A model generated the notes under the pieces. The model was not told the origin of the DNA and did no database searches. It saw only the letters and a list, made by a program, of their open reading frames with translations. Below are positions 6,718 through 13,683 of a DNA stretch of 20,535 nt, in pieces. The stretch is from RBG-13-43-22 sp040755035 (GTDB lineage: Bacteria; Desulfobacterota; RBG-13-43-22). The position numbers and the translations under genes are program-made. The stretch spans positions 1-20,535 of the forward strand of contig JBFMBU010000153.1 of NCBI GenBank assembly GCA_040755035.1, in the 5' to 3' direction. The number at the start of each line of letters is the position of its first letter. Position 1 is the first letter of the stretch.

Positions 6718-9051
6718 ATGGACAGTGCAACCTATATCACCATTTCCGGCAGGGAAAACGGCCAGCGGATCGAATCCCGCCTGCTGGAGGAAAAAATTCA
6801 GCAGGCCGTAATCCAAGGTCGCCTGCATCTACAAATCGAGGCCTACGGCCAGCATGGCATTGGGGGCCGTCTCTGGCACAGCGGCGACAAACCGGTTCAG
6901 GTCAAAATCACCGGCCCGGCCGGGCAACGGGTGGGGGCCATGGGGGCGGAGAATACCCTGATCGAGGTCATGGGGCCGGTATCGGATGATGTGGGCTGGC
7001 TGAACGCCGGGGCGACGATTGTAGTCCACGGCCATGCCGGAAACGGCGCGGCCAACGCCATGGCCCAGGGAAGGATTTATGTGGCCGGAAACATCGGGGC
7101 CCGGGGGATGACCATGACCAAACACAACCCCCGCTTCGATCCCCCTGAATTATGGGTCCTGGGGTCAGTGGGGGATTATTTCGGAGAATTCATGGCCGGA
7201 GGGGTGGCGGTGATCTGCGGCTACGAACCTCAAAATCCGAATAACATTCTGGGGTACCGTCCTCTGGTAGGAATGGTGGGCGGGAAGGTTTTTTTTCGCG
7301 GACCTCATCAGGGTTTCAGTCAAAGCGATGCCAAATCCGTTCCCCTTAGTGAGGGGGACTGGCAGTGGCTGACGGAAAATATCCGCATCTTTCTTCAACA
7401 TGTCGGAAAGTATGATTTGTTGTTTCCCCTTTTGTCCCAGCGGGAACAATGGCAGTGTCTCAAGGCCCGCTCGCCCCAGGAGCGCAGTGTGCGGCCCCGA
7501 AGGGGCATGTCGAAATTTAGGAAAGAGGTCTGGGAAAAAACCCTGGGCCGGGGCGGGCTGGTGGGGGACCTGACCGATCTGGACCGCAGCCCCATTCCCC
7601 TGATCACCCAGGGGGATTTGCGCCGGTTTGTTCCGGTCTGGGAGAATGAAGTCCATCAGGCCCCCTGCGAGGCGGCCTGTCCCACTGGTATCCCGGTGCA
7701 GGAACGGTGGCGTCTGGTGCGCGAAGGCCGGGTGGATGAGGCGGTAGATCTGGCCCTGGCCTATACCCCTTTCCCGGCCACGGTCTGCGGTTATTTATGT
7801 CCGAACTTATGCATGCAGTCCTGCACTAAACAGGCGGCTTTCATGGTCCCCCTGGATGTGCCCCAGTTGGGCCGGGCCAGCCTGGGGGCCAGGCTGCCGG
7901 AGCTTCCGCCTTTATCCGGAAAACGGATCGCCGTCATCGGCTCCGGACCGGCCGGTCTGTCCGTTGCCTGGCAACTGCGTCTTGCAGGGCATGAGGCCGT
8001 TGTTTACGACACAGCCGAAAAACCCGGGGGAAAAATGGAAAAAGCCATCCCTGAATCCCGGATTCCCGAGGGAGTCTTTAATCTGGAAATGGCCCGTATT
8101 CGGGAAGTGATTCCTCATATTCATCTCCAGCAGAGTATGAAAAAGGAGGAGATCGAAAACGTATTGAACGATTTCGAATTTGCGGTTATCGCCACCGGGG
8201 CGCAGAAACCGCGCACCCTGGATATCCCCGGCCGGGAGCGGCTGGTCACGGCCCTGGATTTTTTATCCGCGGTCAAGGTTGGAAAAGCCGGCGTGGGGGA
8301 ACGGGTGGTCATTATCGGGGCCGGAAATGTGGGTTGCGATGTAGCGGTGGAATCGGCCCGCCTGGGGGCCAGGGATATCGTCCTTTTGGACGTGCAGCAG
8401 CCGGCCTCTTTCGGCCGGGAACGGCAGGAGGCGGAACGTGTGGGGGCCAGGTTCAGGTGGCCGGTTCAGGTGAAGGCCGTTAGCGGGGAGGGATTGCAGT
8501 TGGATACGGGCGAGGTGATTCCGGCCGATACGGTTTTTGTTTCCGTTGGTGATGAGCCGGTTGTCGATTTCCTGCCGGAGAGCATCGCTTTGGATAAGGG
8601 TTTCATACGGGTGGATGAAAACTTTCAGACTTCCAACCGGCAGATTTTCGCCGTCGGCGATGTGGTCAGGCCCGGGTTACTCACCGATGCCATCGGTGCC
8701 GGACGGCGGGCGGCGCAAACCATCACCGCTATCCTGGCCGGAAAAAGGCCTGCCAAAGACCCCCGAAAGGTCATACAAAAGGAAAGAATCCATCTGGAAT
8801 ATTATGATCCCCGCCTTCTGCAATATGAAAACCTGGATCAATGCGGGAGTCAATGTGCTTCCTGCGGTCAGTGCCGGGACTGCGGTATCTGCGTGGCGGT
8901 TTGTCCGGAAACGGCCATCAGCAGGATGGAGAAAGGGGAAGGGCGCTATGAATATGTGGTCGCACCCGAACGCTGCATCGGCTGCGGCTTCTGCGCCGGG
9001 GCTTGTCCCTGCGGGGTCTGGACGATGATGGAAAATACCCCTATGGAGTAG
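6718..9051 (+). CDS. GXGXG (glutamate synthase C-terminal) domain fused to GltD-like NAD(P)H oxidoreductase and 2x[4Fe-4S] ferredoxin
   Basis: 777 aa three-part fusion. Residues 1 to about 230 form a GXGXG right-handed beta-helix, the third domain of GltB. From about 305 comes a GltD-like small subunit: its N-terminal Fe-S domain has Cys317/321 (CEAACPTGIP) and Cys357/361/365/369, the FAD site is GSGPAG (408-413), the NAD(P)H site is GAGNVG (534-539), and a late GD motif (AVGDVVRPGLLTDAIGAG) closes the FAD domain. The C-terminus adds two ferredoxin motifs, Cys719/722/725/729 and Cys753/756/759/763, in a cysteine-rich run (also Cys709, 713, 716, 765). It should pass electrons from NAD(P)H, or exchange them with ferredoxin, to the FMN core encoded upstream. 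ATG 6718 follows AAAGGA (6703-6708). The fusion places electron input on the structural GXGXG piece, unlike standard GltB/GltD. Confidence 0.88.
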   Translation: MDSATYITISGRENGQRIESRLLEEKIQQAVIQGRLHLQIEAYGQHGIGGRLWHSGDKPVQVKITGPAGQRVGAMGAENTLIEVMGPVSDDVGWLNAGATIVVHGHAGNGAANAMAQGRIYVAGNIGARGMTMTKHNPRFDPPELWVLGSVGDYFGEFMAGGVAVICGYEPQNPNNILGYRPLVGMVGGKVFFRGPHQGFSQSDAKSVPLSEGDWQWLTENIRIFLQHVGKYDLLFPLLSQREQWQCLKARSPQERSVRPRRGMSKFRKEVWEKTLGRGGLVGDLTDLDRSPIPLITQGDLRRFVPVWENEVHQAPCEAACPTGIPVQERWRLVREGRVDEAVDLALAYTPFPATVCGYLCPNLCMQSCTKQAAFMVPLDVPQLGRASLGARLPELPPLSGKRIAVIGSGPAGLSVAWQLRLAGHEAVVYDTAEKPGGKMEKAIPESRIPEGVFNLEMARIREVIPHIHLQQSMKKEEIENVLNDFEFAVIATGAQKPRTLDIPGRERLVTALDFLSAVKVGKAGVGERVVIIGAGNVGCDVAVESARLGARDIVLLDVQQPASFGRERQEAERVGARFRWPVQVKAVSGEGLQLDTGEVIPADTVFVSVGDEPVVDFLPESIALDKGFIRVDENFQTSNRQIFAVGDVVRPGLLTDAIGAGRRAAQTITAILAGKRPAKDPRKVIQKERIHLEYYDPRLLQYENLDQCGSQCASCGQCRDCGICVAVCPETAISRMEKGEGRYEYVVAPERCIGCGFCAGACPCGVWTMMENTPME

Positions 9052-9107
9052 ATCGGGAGCTTTCTTTTCGCAGCAAACCGGGACGAAACCGGAGAAAGGA
9101 TGAAGGG

Positions 9108-10055
9108 ATGATCATTGATTTTGAATGCGACTCGCCGACCGAAGAAGTTAAAAAAGAAACCATCGCCCTCTTAAGATCAGGGGGCGGATTTGTCCATCGG
9201 GGTTATTTTACCCAGTTCGGACATGCCTGGGCGGAAAGACTGCATATGACCCTGGAGGAGCTTGAGGACACTGTTCGGGAAAAAGGATACATTGAAGTGG
9301 CGGTAATGGTGGCCGAGAATTATCTGGGGCAGACCATGACCCACCGGCAGTTCATCCAAATGCTGGATGAGGCGGGGGTGACCCGGGCCGTTATCGGCAC
9401 TACAGGGATGTGGGCCTCAATGGAAGATACGGCGGCCATTGCCGGGGAGTATCCCGACCGGCTGATCCCCTTTTTCAGAAGCAGTCCCCATGAGGGGATG
9501 ACCAATGTCAAACGGTTCGAAGAGATGGTTAAGGAAAGGGGCTTCAAAGGACTGGTGGTTTCCGGTTTCAGAGAAAATCTGCCTTCCAATCACAAAAAGT
9601 ACTACCCCTTTTATGCCAAATGTGTGGAGCTGGGCGTTCCGGCGCGGATCACCACCTCCCTCCATCTCTACACCGACCGGCCCATGGACCTGTGCCGGCC
9701 GAGCCATCTGGACGAGATCGCCTGTGATTTTCCTGAATTGACCATTGTAGCCGGCCTGGGAGGCTGGCCCTGGATTTCGGAGCTTGTAGCCGTTGCCAAA
9801 AGGCATCGAAAGGTCTGCATCGATCTTTCCTGCCAGAGGCCAAGAATCGTGGGGCGACCCGGTAGCGGTTATGCGGAGCTGATCGAAAGCGGGAACAGGG
9901 GGCTCCAGGATCAGATTATTTTTGCCAGCGGCTGGGGTACCCAGGGAGTGCCGTTGAAAACGATTATTGAAGAAACCAGGGATTTGACCCGCAATGAAAC
10001 CATCTACCGGAAATGGATGTATGCCAACGCCGCCCGGGTGTTGAAGCTGGGATAG
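9108..10055 (+). CDS. Amidohydrolase-fold (amidohydrolase family 2) protein lacking the usual metal ligands
   Basis: 315 aa. The fold resembles amidohydrolase-2/ACMSD-like TIM barrels: an N-terminal IID strand, a C-terminal half reading FPELTIVAGLGGWPW then KVCIDLS, and IIFASGWGTQG followed by a final YANAARVL. Expected metal and catalytic residues are replaced: HxH near the start is Glu6-Cys-Asp8, the His of the usual AHLGG is Gly216, the SD aspartate is Gly275 (Ser274-Gly275), and the 'iHtg' histidine region reads RITTS (180-184). The frame is open back to 9003 inside the preceding gene, but ATG 9108 gives the family-like MIID start and follows GAGAAAGGA (9092-9100). It lies 56 nt after the fusion gene, so it is probably co-transcribed. 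It may be a pseudoenzyme, a binding subunit or a metal-free hydrolase/lyase; function unknown. Confidence 0.75.
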   Translation: MIIDFECDSPTEEVKKETIALLRSGGGFVHRGYFTQFGHAWAERLHMTLEELEDTVREKGYIEVAVMVAENYLGQTMTHRQFIQMLDEAGVTRAVIGTTGMWASMEDTAAIAGEYPDRLIPFFRSSPHEGMTNVKRFEEMVKERGFKGLVVSGFRENLPSNHKKYYPFYAKCVELGVPARITTSLHLYTDRPMDLCRPSHLDEIACDFPELTIVAGLGGWPWISELVAVAKRHRKVCIDLSCQRPRIVGRPGSGYAELIESGNRGLQDQIIFASGWGTQGVPLKTIIEETRDLTRNETIYRKWMYANAARVLKLG

Positions 10056-10110
10056 ACAGATTATTCATAAATCACTTTAAAGGTTCAATAGTAAAAGTCA
10101 AACGGCGACT

Positions 10111-10132
10111 TGACCCCTTAATAAAGGGATCA
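10111..10132. terminator. Near-perfect palindrome between converging genes, possible bidirectional terminator or REP-like remnant
   Basis: TGA-C-CCCTT-AATA-AAGGG-A-TCA folds into an 8-bp stem with one C/A mismatch. No T-run follows on either strand. The flanking words (GACTTGACCCC before, CAGATCCGCTCTTGAC after) have the look of dispersed REP-type sequence, but that is an impression. The gap 10056-10224 holds this and a second hairpin, and no gene. Confidence 0.35.
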
Positions 10133-10184
10133 GATCCGCTCTTGACTCTTTGTCGCTATTCCAGACTTAAAACCAATTATTTCC

Positions 10185-10208
10185 ATTCCTTGTCTGAGGA
10201 AAAGGAAT
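10185..10208. terminator. Second hairpin in the convergent gap
   Basis: ATTCCTT (10185-10191) pairs with AAGGAAT (10202-10208) over a 10-nt loop. It lies 17 nt beyond the stop of the minus-strand gene at 10225. There is no T-run, so a termination role is weakly supported. Confidence 0.25.
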
Positions 10209-10224
10209 AAGCCCCGGTCTGATA

Positions 10225-10629
10225 TTATACCCGAGTCATAGCATTTGCGGAAACAAACAGATTTCGCCTTCGAAAAGGAACCGGGCTTTCAACCAAAAGG
10301 ATGGCCTTAAGATTTTCCAATCCGCCCGCAAACCAGGGTTCATGAAGAAAAAATTCAGGTTCCTCGGTCCAGGTTGGGGGGGGTAGCCCGGCTTCCCGAC
10401 AAAGGTATTCGGCTACTGCTGCCAGATAGGCATCAGCATCTTTGAACCCTTCAATCTGAATCGACTCTGGTTTTTCTTTGACCAGGGCTGACTTTGCTTC
10501 CCGGGACTTTGCCCGGAGACGAAAATCATCCAGGAAATCTCCAAGGAGCTGATCGGGGAAATTTCCTTTGGAAATTTCAGATTTAATTTTCCGGCTTAAT
10601 TCTCGCAAAGAAATAAGGGTAGTGGTCAT
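10225..10629 (-). CDS. Conserved hypothetical protein paired with a nucleotidyltransferase (toxin-antitoxin-like)
   Basis: 134 aa, soluble, no signal peptide or membrane helix. The N-terminal half is helical and charged; the C-terminal half carries EPWFAGGLENLKAILLVESP followed by FRRRNLFVSANAM. I recall this WFxGGL...ESPxxFRRRNLFV pattern from proteins encoded beside DUF6036-type nucleotidyltransferases, but cannot confirm it here. ATG 10629 lies 2 nt after the stop of the upstream nucleotidyltransferase gene, so the two are translated from one message. The likely role is partner or antitoxin of that nucleotidyltransferase; this rests only on context. The pair sits between the glutamate synthase cluster and metF and has no visible metabolic link to either, suggesting an accessory insertion. 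Confidence 0.6.
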   Translation of the reverse strand: MTTTLISLRELSRKIKSEISKGNFPDQLLGDFLDDFRLRAKSREAKSALVKEKPESIQIEGFKDADAYLAAVAEYLCREAGLPPPTWTEEPEFFLHEPWFAGGLENLKAILLVESPVPFRRRNLFVSANAMTRV

Positions 10630-10631
10630 GT

Positions 10632-11168
10632 CTAACCCTTTTGGGGGAGCTCTTTTAGAGTTTCAAAAATTTCTTCAACTGCAAATTGGGTCTTTGGGCT
10701 TATCTTGTTTCTGGGATAATATTTTTCCACTAAATCAAAGACCTCGGTTGCAGATTTAAGACCCAGGTGGGCGATTAAAAATCGAATGTCGCCTAAGTCG
10801 GTATCTCCCCGGCCAAGTCGAAGGCTGATACATTTCATGGCCAACAAATATTCAGGGATAGCGGTATAGACCTTTAAATTCGGGAAATCCCAAAAAGGCT
10901 TATGCCTCTCCCCAGAGCCTATAAAACCCTTAACAGCATCATTTAGCCAATTTTCAGGGGCACCATGCAAATTTTCAATCTCTTTTGCGGCTTGATATAT
11001 TATTTCCTTGGGAGCAAAAATGGCGTCCACATCCTTGGTGCTTGGTCTGGCCTTTAAAACCAGAACCATGGCCGCTCCCCCGTAGATAACGATTTCTCCC
11101 TGGACCCCCCTGGTACTCAGGATTTCGGATAATTTATTCAGATAAAATCTGATCTGCTCGGTATCCAT
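10632..11168 (-). CDS. Nucleotidyltransferase-fold protein (DUF6036/AbiEii-like)
   Basis: 178 aa from ATG 11168. It shows the minimal nucleotidyltransferase core: Gly30-Gly31 in YGGAAMVL, then RPSTKDVDAIF with Asp46 and Asp48 as the metal-binding pair. The C-terminal half is helical (EYLLAMKCISLRLGRGDTDLGDIRFLI), as in DUF6036 and AbiEii-type toxins and their relatives. The frame continues upstream to a TTG at 11189, but a TTGAAA-N17-TATTTT promoter overlaps that extension and would start transcription near ATG 11168, so the ATG is preferred even though no Shine-Dalgarno is seen. It is followed 2 nt later by a small hypothetical gene. The family can act as a toxin that adds nucleotides to RNA or protein; this member's activity is unknown. 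Confidence 0.72.
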   Translation of the reverse strand: MDTEQIRFYLNKLSEILSTRGVQGEIVIYGGAAMVLVLKARPSTKDVDAIFAPKEIIYQAAKEIENLHGAPENWLNDAVKGFIGSGERHKPFWDFPNLKVYTAIPEYLLAMKCISLRLGRGDTDLGDIRFLIAHLGLKSATEVFDLVEKYYPRNKISPKTQFAVEEIFETLKELPQKG

Positions 11169-11174
11169 GTCATT

Positions 11175-11203
11175 AAAATACCAAAACAATTTTTTATTTT
11201 CAA
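11175..11203 (-). promoter_or_regulatory. Sigma70-like promoter of the nucleotidyltransferase pair, possibly leaderless
   Basis: On the minus strand TTGAAA (-35, 11198-11203) and TATTTT (-10, 11175-11180) are separated by exactly 17 nt. The -10 ends 6 nt before ATG 11168, so transcription would start at or next to the start codon. This agrees with the lack of a Shine-Dalgarno sequence. Confidence 0.5.
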
Positions 11204-11380
11204 GCTATAAGATATAATAGGGAAATAGTTGGTAGGTTGTATTCTGAAAGAAAAGGGAATTTTACTACTGGATTTTTAACCTATGGTGATTTCCTCCGAG
11301 GCGACCAAAAGGCCCACAACAGACTAGAATCATGCCTTATTAGTTGAGTTTTTAAGAACTTCAACGCAACTTTCATGTTT

Positions 11381-12301
11381 TCATACCAGCCGTGGGAGAA
11401 ATCCGGCCCGTTCAATAATTTCAGGGAGCTTTTCCTCGTTGCCGATAGAGAGGATATGGACCCCTTTAACACCCTTGATCTGCTGCAGGGCCTTGATCTG
11501 TTCCAGGCAGATATGCAGGCCTTCGGAGGATTGCTCCGCTTCCGGTTTGGATTTGAGGCGAGTCAGGATTTCTTCCGGGATATGGAAGCCGGTGACCCGC
11601 TCCCGCAGATATTCAGCCATTCTTAAAGACTTCAAGGCGGCTACACCGGCGATGATCGGGGTTCGGTCAGCCACCCCGGCTTCTTCCGCCTTGGTCATCC
11701 AATGACCGAAGCCCTCGATATCAAAGACCGGCTGGGTTTGAATAAAATCAGCCCCGGCGGCGATCTTGTTTTGCAAACGGATCAGGTGGAGGTCCTGATT
11801 TTTCATAAAGGGATTGGCCACACCGCCGATGAAGAATTTTGGCCGGCCGCTGATTTTTTTTCCGTTTAAGAGAACACCCTCGTCCCTGATGCGCTTCACG
11901 GCCTCAATCCACTGGCTGGAATCCAGATCAAAGACCTTATGCCCCTGGGGATGGTCTCCCTTGGCCGGATGGTCTCCGCTCAGGCAAAGCACGTTTTGAA
12001 TACCCAGGGCCGCGGCCCCCAAAAGATCGCTCTGCAGGGCCAGACGGTTTCGGTCTCGCATGGCCTGTTCAAAAACCGGTTCCAGACCCCTATCCAGCAA
12101 AAGCCGGGAAAAGACTAAACTGGACAGACGGACATTGGCATTGGGATTGTCGTTGACATTGACGGCATCGACCCTGCCTTTCAGTTGATCGGCTATGGCC
12201 AGCAATCCGCCGGTATCGATTCCCCGGGGCGGGGTCAATTCGCAGGTGACGGCAAACTGCCCTTTGGACAGGGTCTGTTGTAACCTCGTTTCGGCTATCA
12301 T
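11381..12301 (-). CDS. metF: Methylenetetrahydrofolate reductase MetF
   Basis: 306 aa flavoprotein with the MTHFR TIM barrel. It interconverts methylene-THF and methyl-THF, the methyl-branch step of the Wood-Ljungdahl pathway, and would run in either direction depending on lifestyle. Visible motifs are CELTPPRG, with Glu21 at the position of the catalytic acid, VNVNDNPNANVRLS, the loop LCLSGDHP, FFIGGVANP, and FIQTQPVFD. Length is typical of short bacterial MetF lacking a regulatory domain. Its ATG overlaps the metV stop (ATGA, 12298-12301), so the two are translationally coupled. The presence of metV and hdr/mvhD genes upstream makes NADH-only MetF function unlikely; this is the Moorella-type partner. 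It ends the operon; no clear terminator follows in the 212-nt gap to 11169. Confidence 0.92.
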   Translation of the reverse strand: MIAETRLQQTLSKGQFAVTCELTPPRGIDTGGLLAIADQLKGRVDAVNVNDNPNANVRLSSLVFSRLLLDRGLEPVFEQAMRDRNRLALQSDLLGAAALGIQNVLCLSGDHPAKGDHPQGHKVFDLDSSQWIEAVKRIRDEGVLLNGKKISGRPKFFIGGVANPFMKNQDLHLIRLQNKIAAGADFIQTQPVFDIEGFGHWMTKAEEAGVADRTPIIAGVAALKSLRMAEYLRERVTGFHIPEEILTRLKSKPEAEQSSEGLHICLEQIKALQQIKGVKGVHILSIGNEEKLPEIIERAGFLPRLV

Positions 12302-12972
12302 ACGGTCAGGTCCTCTCTGATAATTTTTCGGGGGCCGCCCGAAAGGCTGACAGACCAGTCCTTGGCCCCGCGGACTGTTTTTAATAAATCCAAAGTGCCC
12401 AGGGTCTGCATCCGGACATAGATCTTTTCCCAGATACAGGGTTGATCCTTATTCACCTCACACATCCCCTCTTCCGACCCGCCGCAGGGACCATTGGAGA
12501 GGTTTTTAGCACACCGGGTGACCGGACACAATCCCCCGAAATGGTGAACCCCGCAATGCCCGCAGCCGGCGCAATATTCTTCCCAGATCCCATGCCTGGC
12601 CGTTCCCCCCATAAAACCGGTGTTCAGGCCGGGGAAGACCGGCAGATCGGTAAAGGTCTGGGCGATATACTGGGGGCCGACGCTGCAGGCCAGGGAGATG
12701 ACGGCTTCATAATGGTTTTTGTTTAACGGTTCTTCCAGCCAGGTAATGAATTCCGGCTCGCACTGGCGGTCCAGGGTCATTTCATCCACGGTGAGAGGGT
12801 TGCCCTGGTTTCTTCTGGCCAGCCTCAAGGCCGCAGAGAGTATGGCCACCTCTTTTTTTCCGCCGGCATTACAGACTGTGACACATCCTTTACAGCCGAC
12901 CATCAGGATGTTTTTAAAAGTGGCAACCATGGCCAGGAGCTCCTGAACGGGTTTGCGTTCGGCAATAATCAT
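12298..12972 (-). CDS. metV: MetV, zinc/Fe-S partner subunit of methylene-THF reductase (MTHFR_C family)
   Basis: 224 aa cysteine-rich protein. The N-terminal motif GCKGCVTVC gives Cys27/30/34. The C-terminal half has Cys134/137/140/149/154 and the diagnostic NGPCGGSEEGMCEV, then PCIWEKIYVR, which defines the MetF-associated C-terminal domain family. In acetogens MetV forms a core complex with MetF and connects it to Fe-S electron carriers. ATG 12972 is preceded by AAGGAG (12979-12984) at 6 nt. It lies 127 nt after mvhD, the spacer being filled with heptamer repeats, and overlaps metF by 4 nt. Identification is firm from the motifs; the electron partner here is inferred to be the HdrABC-MvhD set encoded upstream. 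Confidence 0.92.
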   Translation of the reverse strand: MIIAERKPVQELLAMVATFKNILMVGCKGCVTVCNAGGKKEVAILSAALRLARRNQGNPLTVDEMTLDRQCEPEFITWLEEPLNKNHYEAVISLACSVGPQYIAQTFTDLPVFPGLNTGFMGGTARHGIWEEYCAGCGHCGVHHFGGLCPVTRCAKNLSNGPCGGSEEGMCEVNKDQPCIWEKIYVRMQTLGTLDLLKTVRGAKDWSVSLSGGPRKIIREDLTV

Positions 12973-13048
12973 GAGTTTCTCCTTCGATATCTATCTGGGC
13001 CGCCAAAGGCGGACACCCCGAAGCCTGAAAAAAGGCCTTGTATTCCGC

Positions 13049-13090
13049 AATCCAAAATCCGCAATCCGAAATCCGCAATCCGCAATCCGA
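13049..13090. repeat. Degenerate heptamer array, AATCCGN x6, in the mvhD-metV spacer
   Basis: Six units in perfect 7-nt phase: AATCCAA, AATCCGC, AATCCGA, AATCCGC, AATCCGC, AATCCGA. A decayed unit flanks each side (ATTCCGC at 13042, AATGGGA at 13091). A small CCGCC-AAA-GGCGG hairpin lies at 13000-13012 in the same spacer. The array is not part of a credible reading frame. Confidence 0.85.
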
Positions 13091-13099
13091 AATGGGAAT

Positions 13100-13522
13100 C
13101 TATTTTCTAACTACTCCCGGTCCTAATTCCCGAATCCGTTCAGTTACGGTCCTGGCGACCTGAGCGAATTTGGGGGCATCGGAGGCGGCGATATTAAACA
13201 TCTGGACCCGGTCCGCTTCGATCCCCGTCTCTCCCAATAAACGACGTATATAAGCGGTCCTTTTCCTGGCCTTAAAATTGCCGCTTTCAAAATGACAGTC
13301 CCCTTCCAGGCAGCCGGTGATAATCACCCCATCCGCCCCGGCCTCCAAGGCCCGGAGCAGGTGCAAGGGATCGACCCGCCCGGAACAGGGCACCAGGATG
13401 ATCTTGATATTAGCCGGATAGGTCATTCGGATGGAACCGGCCAGGTCGGCCGCCGCATAGGAGCAATAGTTGCAACAAAAGGCTACTATTTGTGGTTCAA
13501 AAGGTTCAGTCATTTTTTCCAT
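13100..13522 (-). CDS. mvhD: MvhD-like [2Fe-2S] electron-transfer subunit
   Basis: 140 aa. Contains the family's conserved cysteines: FCCNYCSYAAADLAG (Cys16/17/20), PCSGRVDP (Cys46) and GCLEGDCHFESGN (Cys71, Cys76). MvhD (delta subunit family) joins HdrA to a partner enzyme, a hydrogenase in methanogens and MetFV in Moorella. Its place between hdrA and metV fits a bridge between the Hdr module and the methylene-THF reductase. ATG 13522 has no good Shine-Dalgarno; Met4 is an alternative start. The 161-nt gap to hdrA contains a degenerate repeat and a 14-bp palindrome, so expression relative to hdrA may be adjusted. No hydrogenase genes are in the window. Confidence 0.9.
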   Translation of the reverse strand: MEKMTEPFEPQIVAFCCNYCSYAAADLAGSIRMTYPANIKIILVPCSGRVDPLHLLRALEAGADGVIITGCLEGDCHFESGNFKARKRTAYIRRLLGETGIEADRVQMFNIAASDAPKFAQVARTVTERIRELGPGVVRK

Positions 13523-13545
13523 TTTTAATACTTCAGCCCAAGATA

Positions 13546-13559
13546 GTTTAATATTAAAC
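13546..13559. promoter_or_regulatory. 14-bp perfect palindrome upstream of mvhD
   Basis: GTTTAATATTAAAC lies 24 nt before the mvhD start. A second inverted repeat, TTTGG-N5-CCAAA, is at 13576-13590. Together they could be an operator or internal promoter for mvhD-metV-metF. No clear -35/-10 pair was found, so the role is open. Confidence 0.3.
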
Positions 13560-13621
13560 AGTCGCAGAAATTTATTTTGGTTTGTCCAAAGGGCAATCCG
13601 TCCTGTCTATTCCGTAGGCCT

Positions 13622-13682
13622 TAAACCAGAGAAACCAGATAGACTAAAAAAACCAAATAGACCAAAAGACCAGACAGACCAA
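13622..13682. repeat. Degenerate 8-10 nt repeat (TGGTCTATT type on the minus strand) in the hdrA-mvhD spacer
   Basis: On the minus strand about seven copies of a loose TGGTYTNTT word follow one another with spacing of 8-10 nt, starting immediately after the hdrA stop. Unlike the other arrays in this operon it does not keep a strict 7-nt phase. It encodes nothing recognisable. Confidence 0.7.
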
Positions 13683-13683
13683 C

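Noticed and set aside
9003..9107. N-terminal extension of the amidohydrolase-fold protein starting at 9003
   Set aside because: It overlaps the end of the preceding gene, has low-complexity charged sequence, and the family-like MIID start with a ribosome binding site lies at 9108.
11213..11218. TATAAT on the plus strand after the nucleotidyltransferase promoter
   Set aside because: There is no -35 element at the right distance and no plus-strand gene downstream.
11343..11365. Hairpin after metF as operon terminator
   Set aside because: The stem has a mismatch and no T-run follows on the minus strand; too weak to call.
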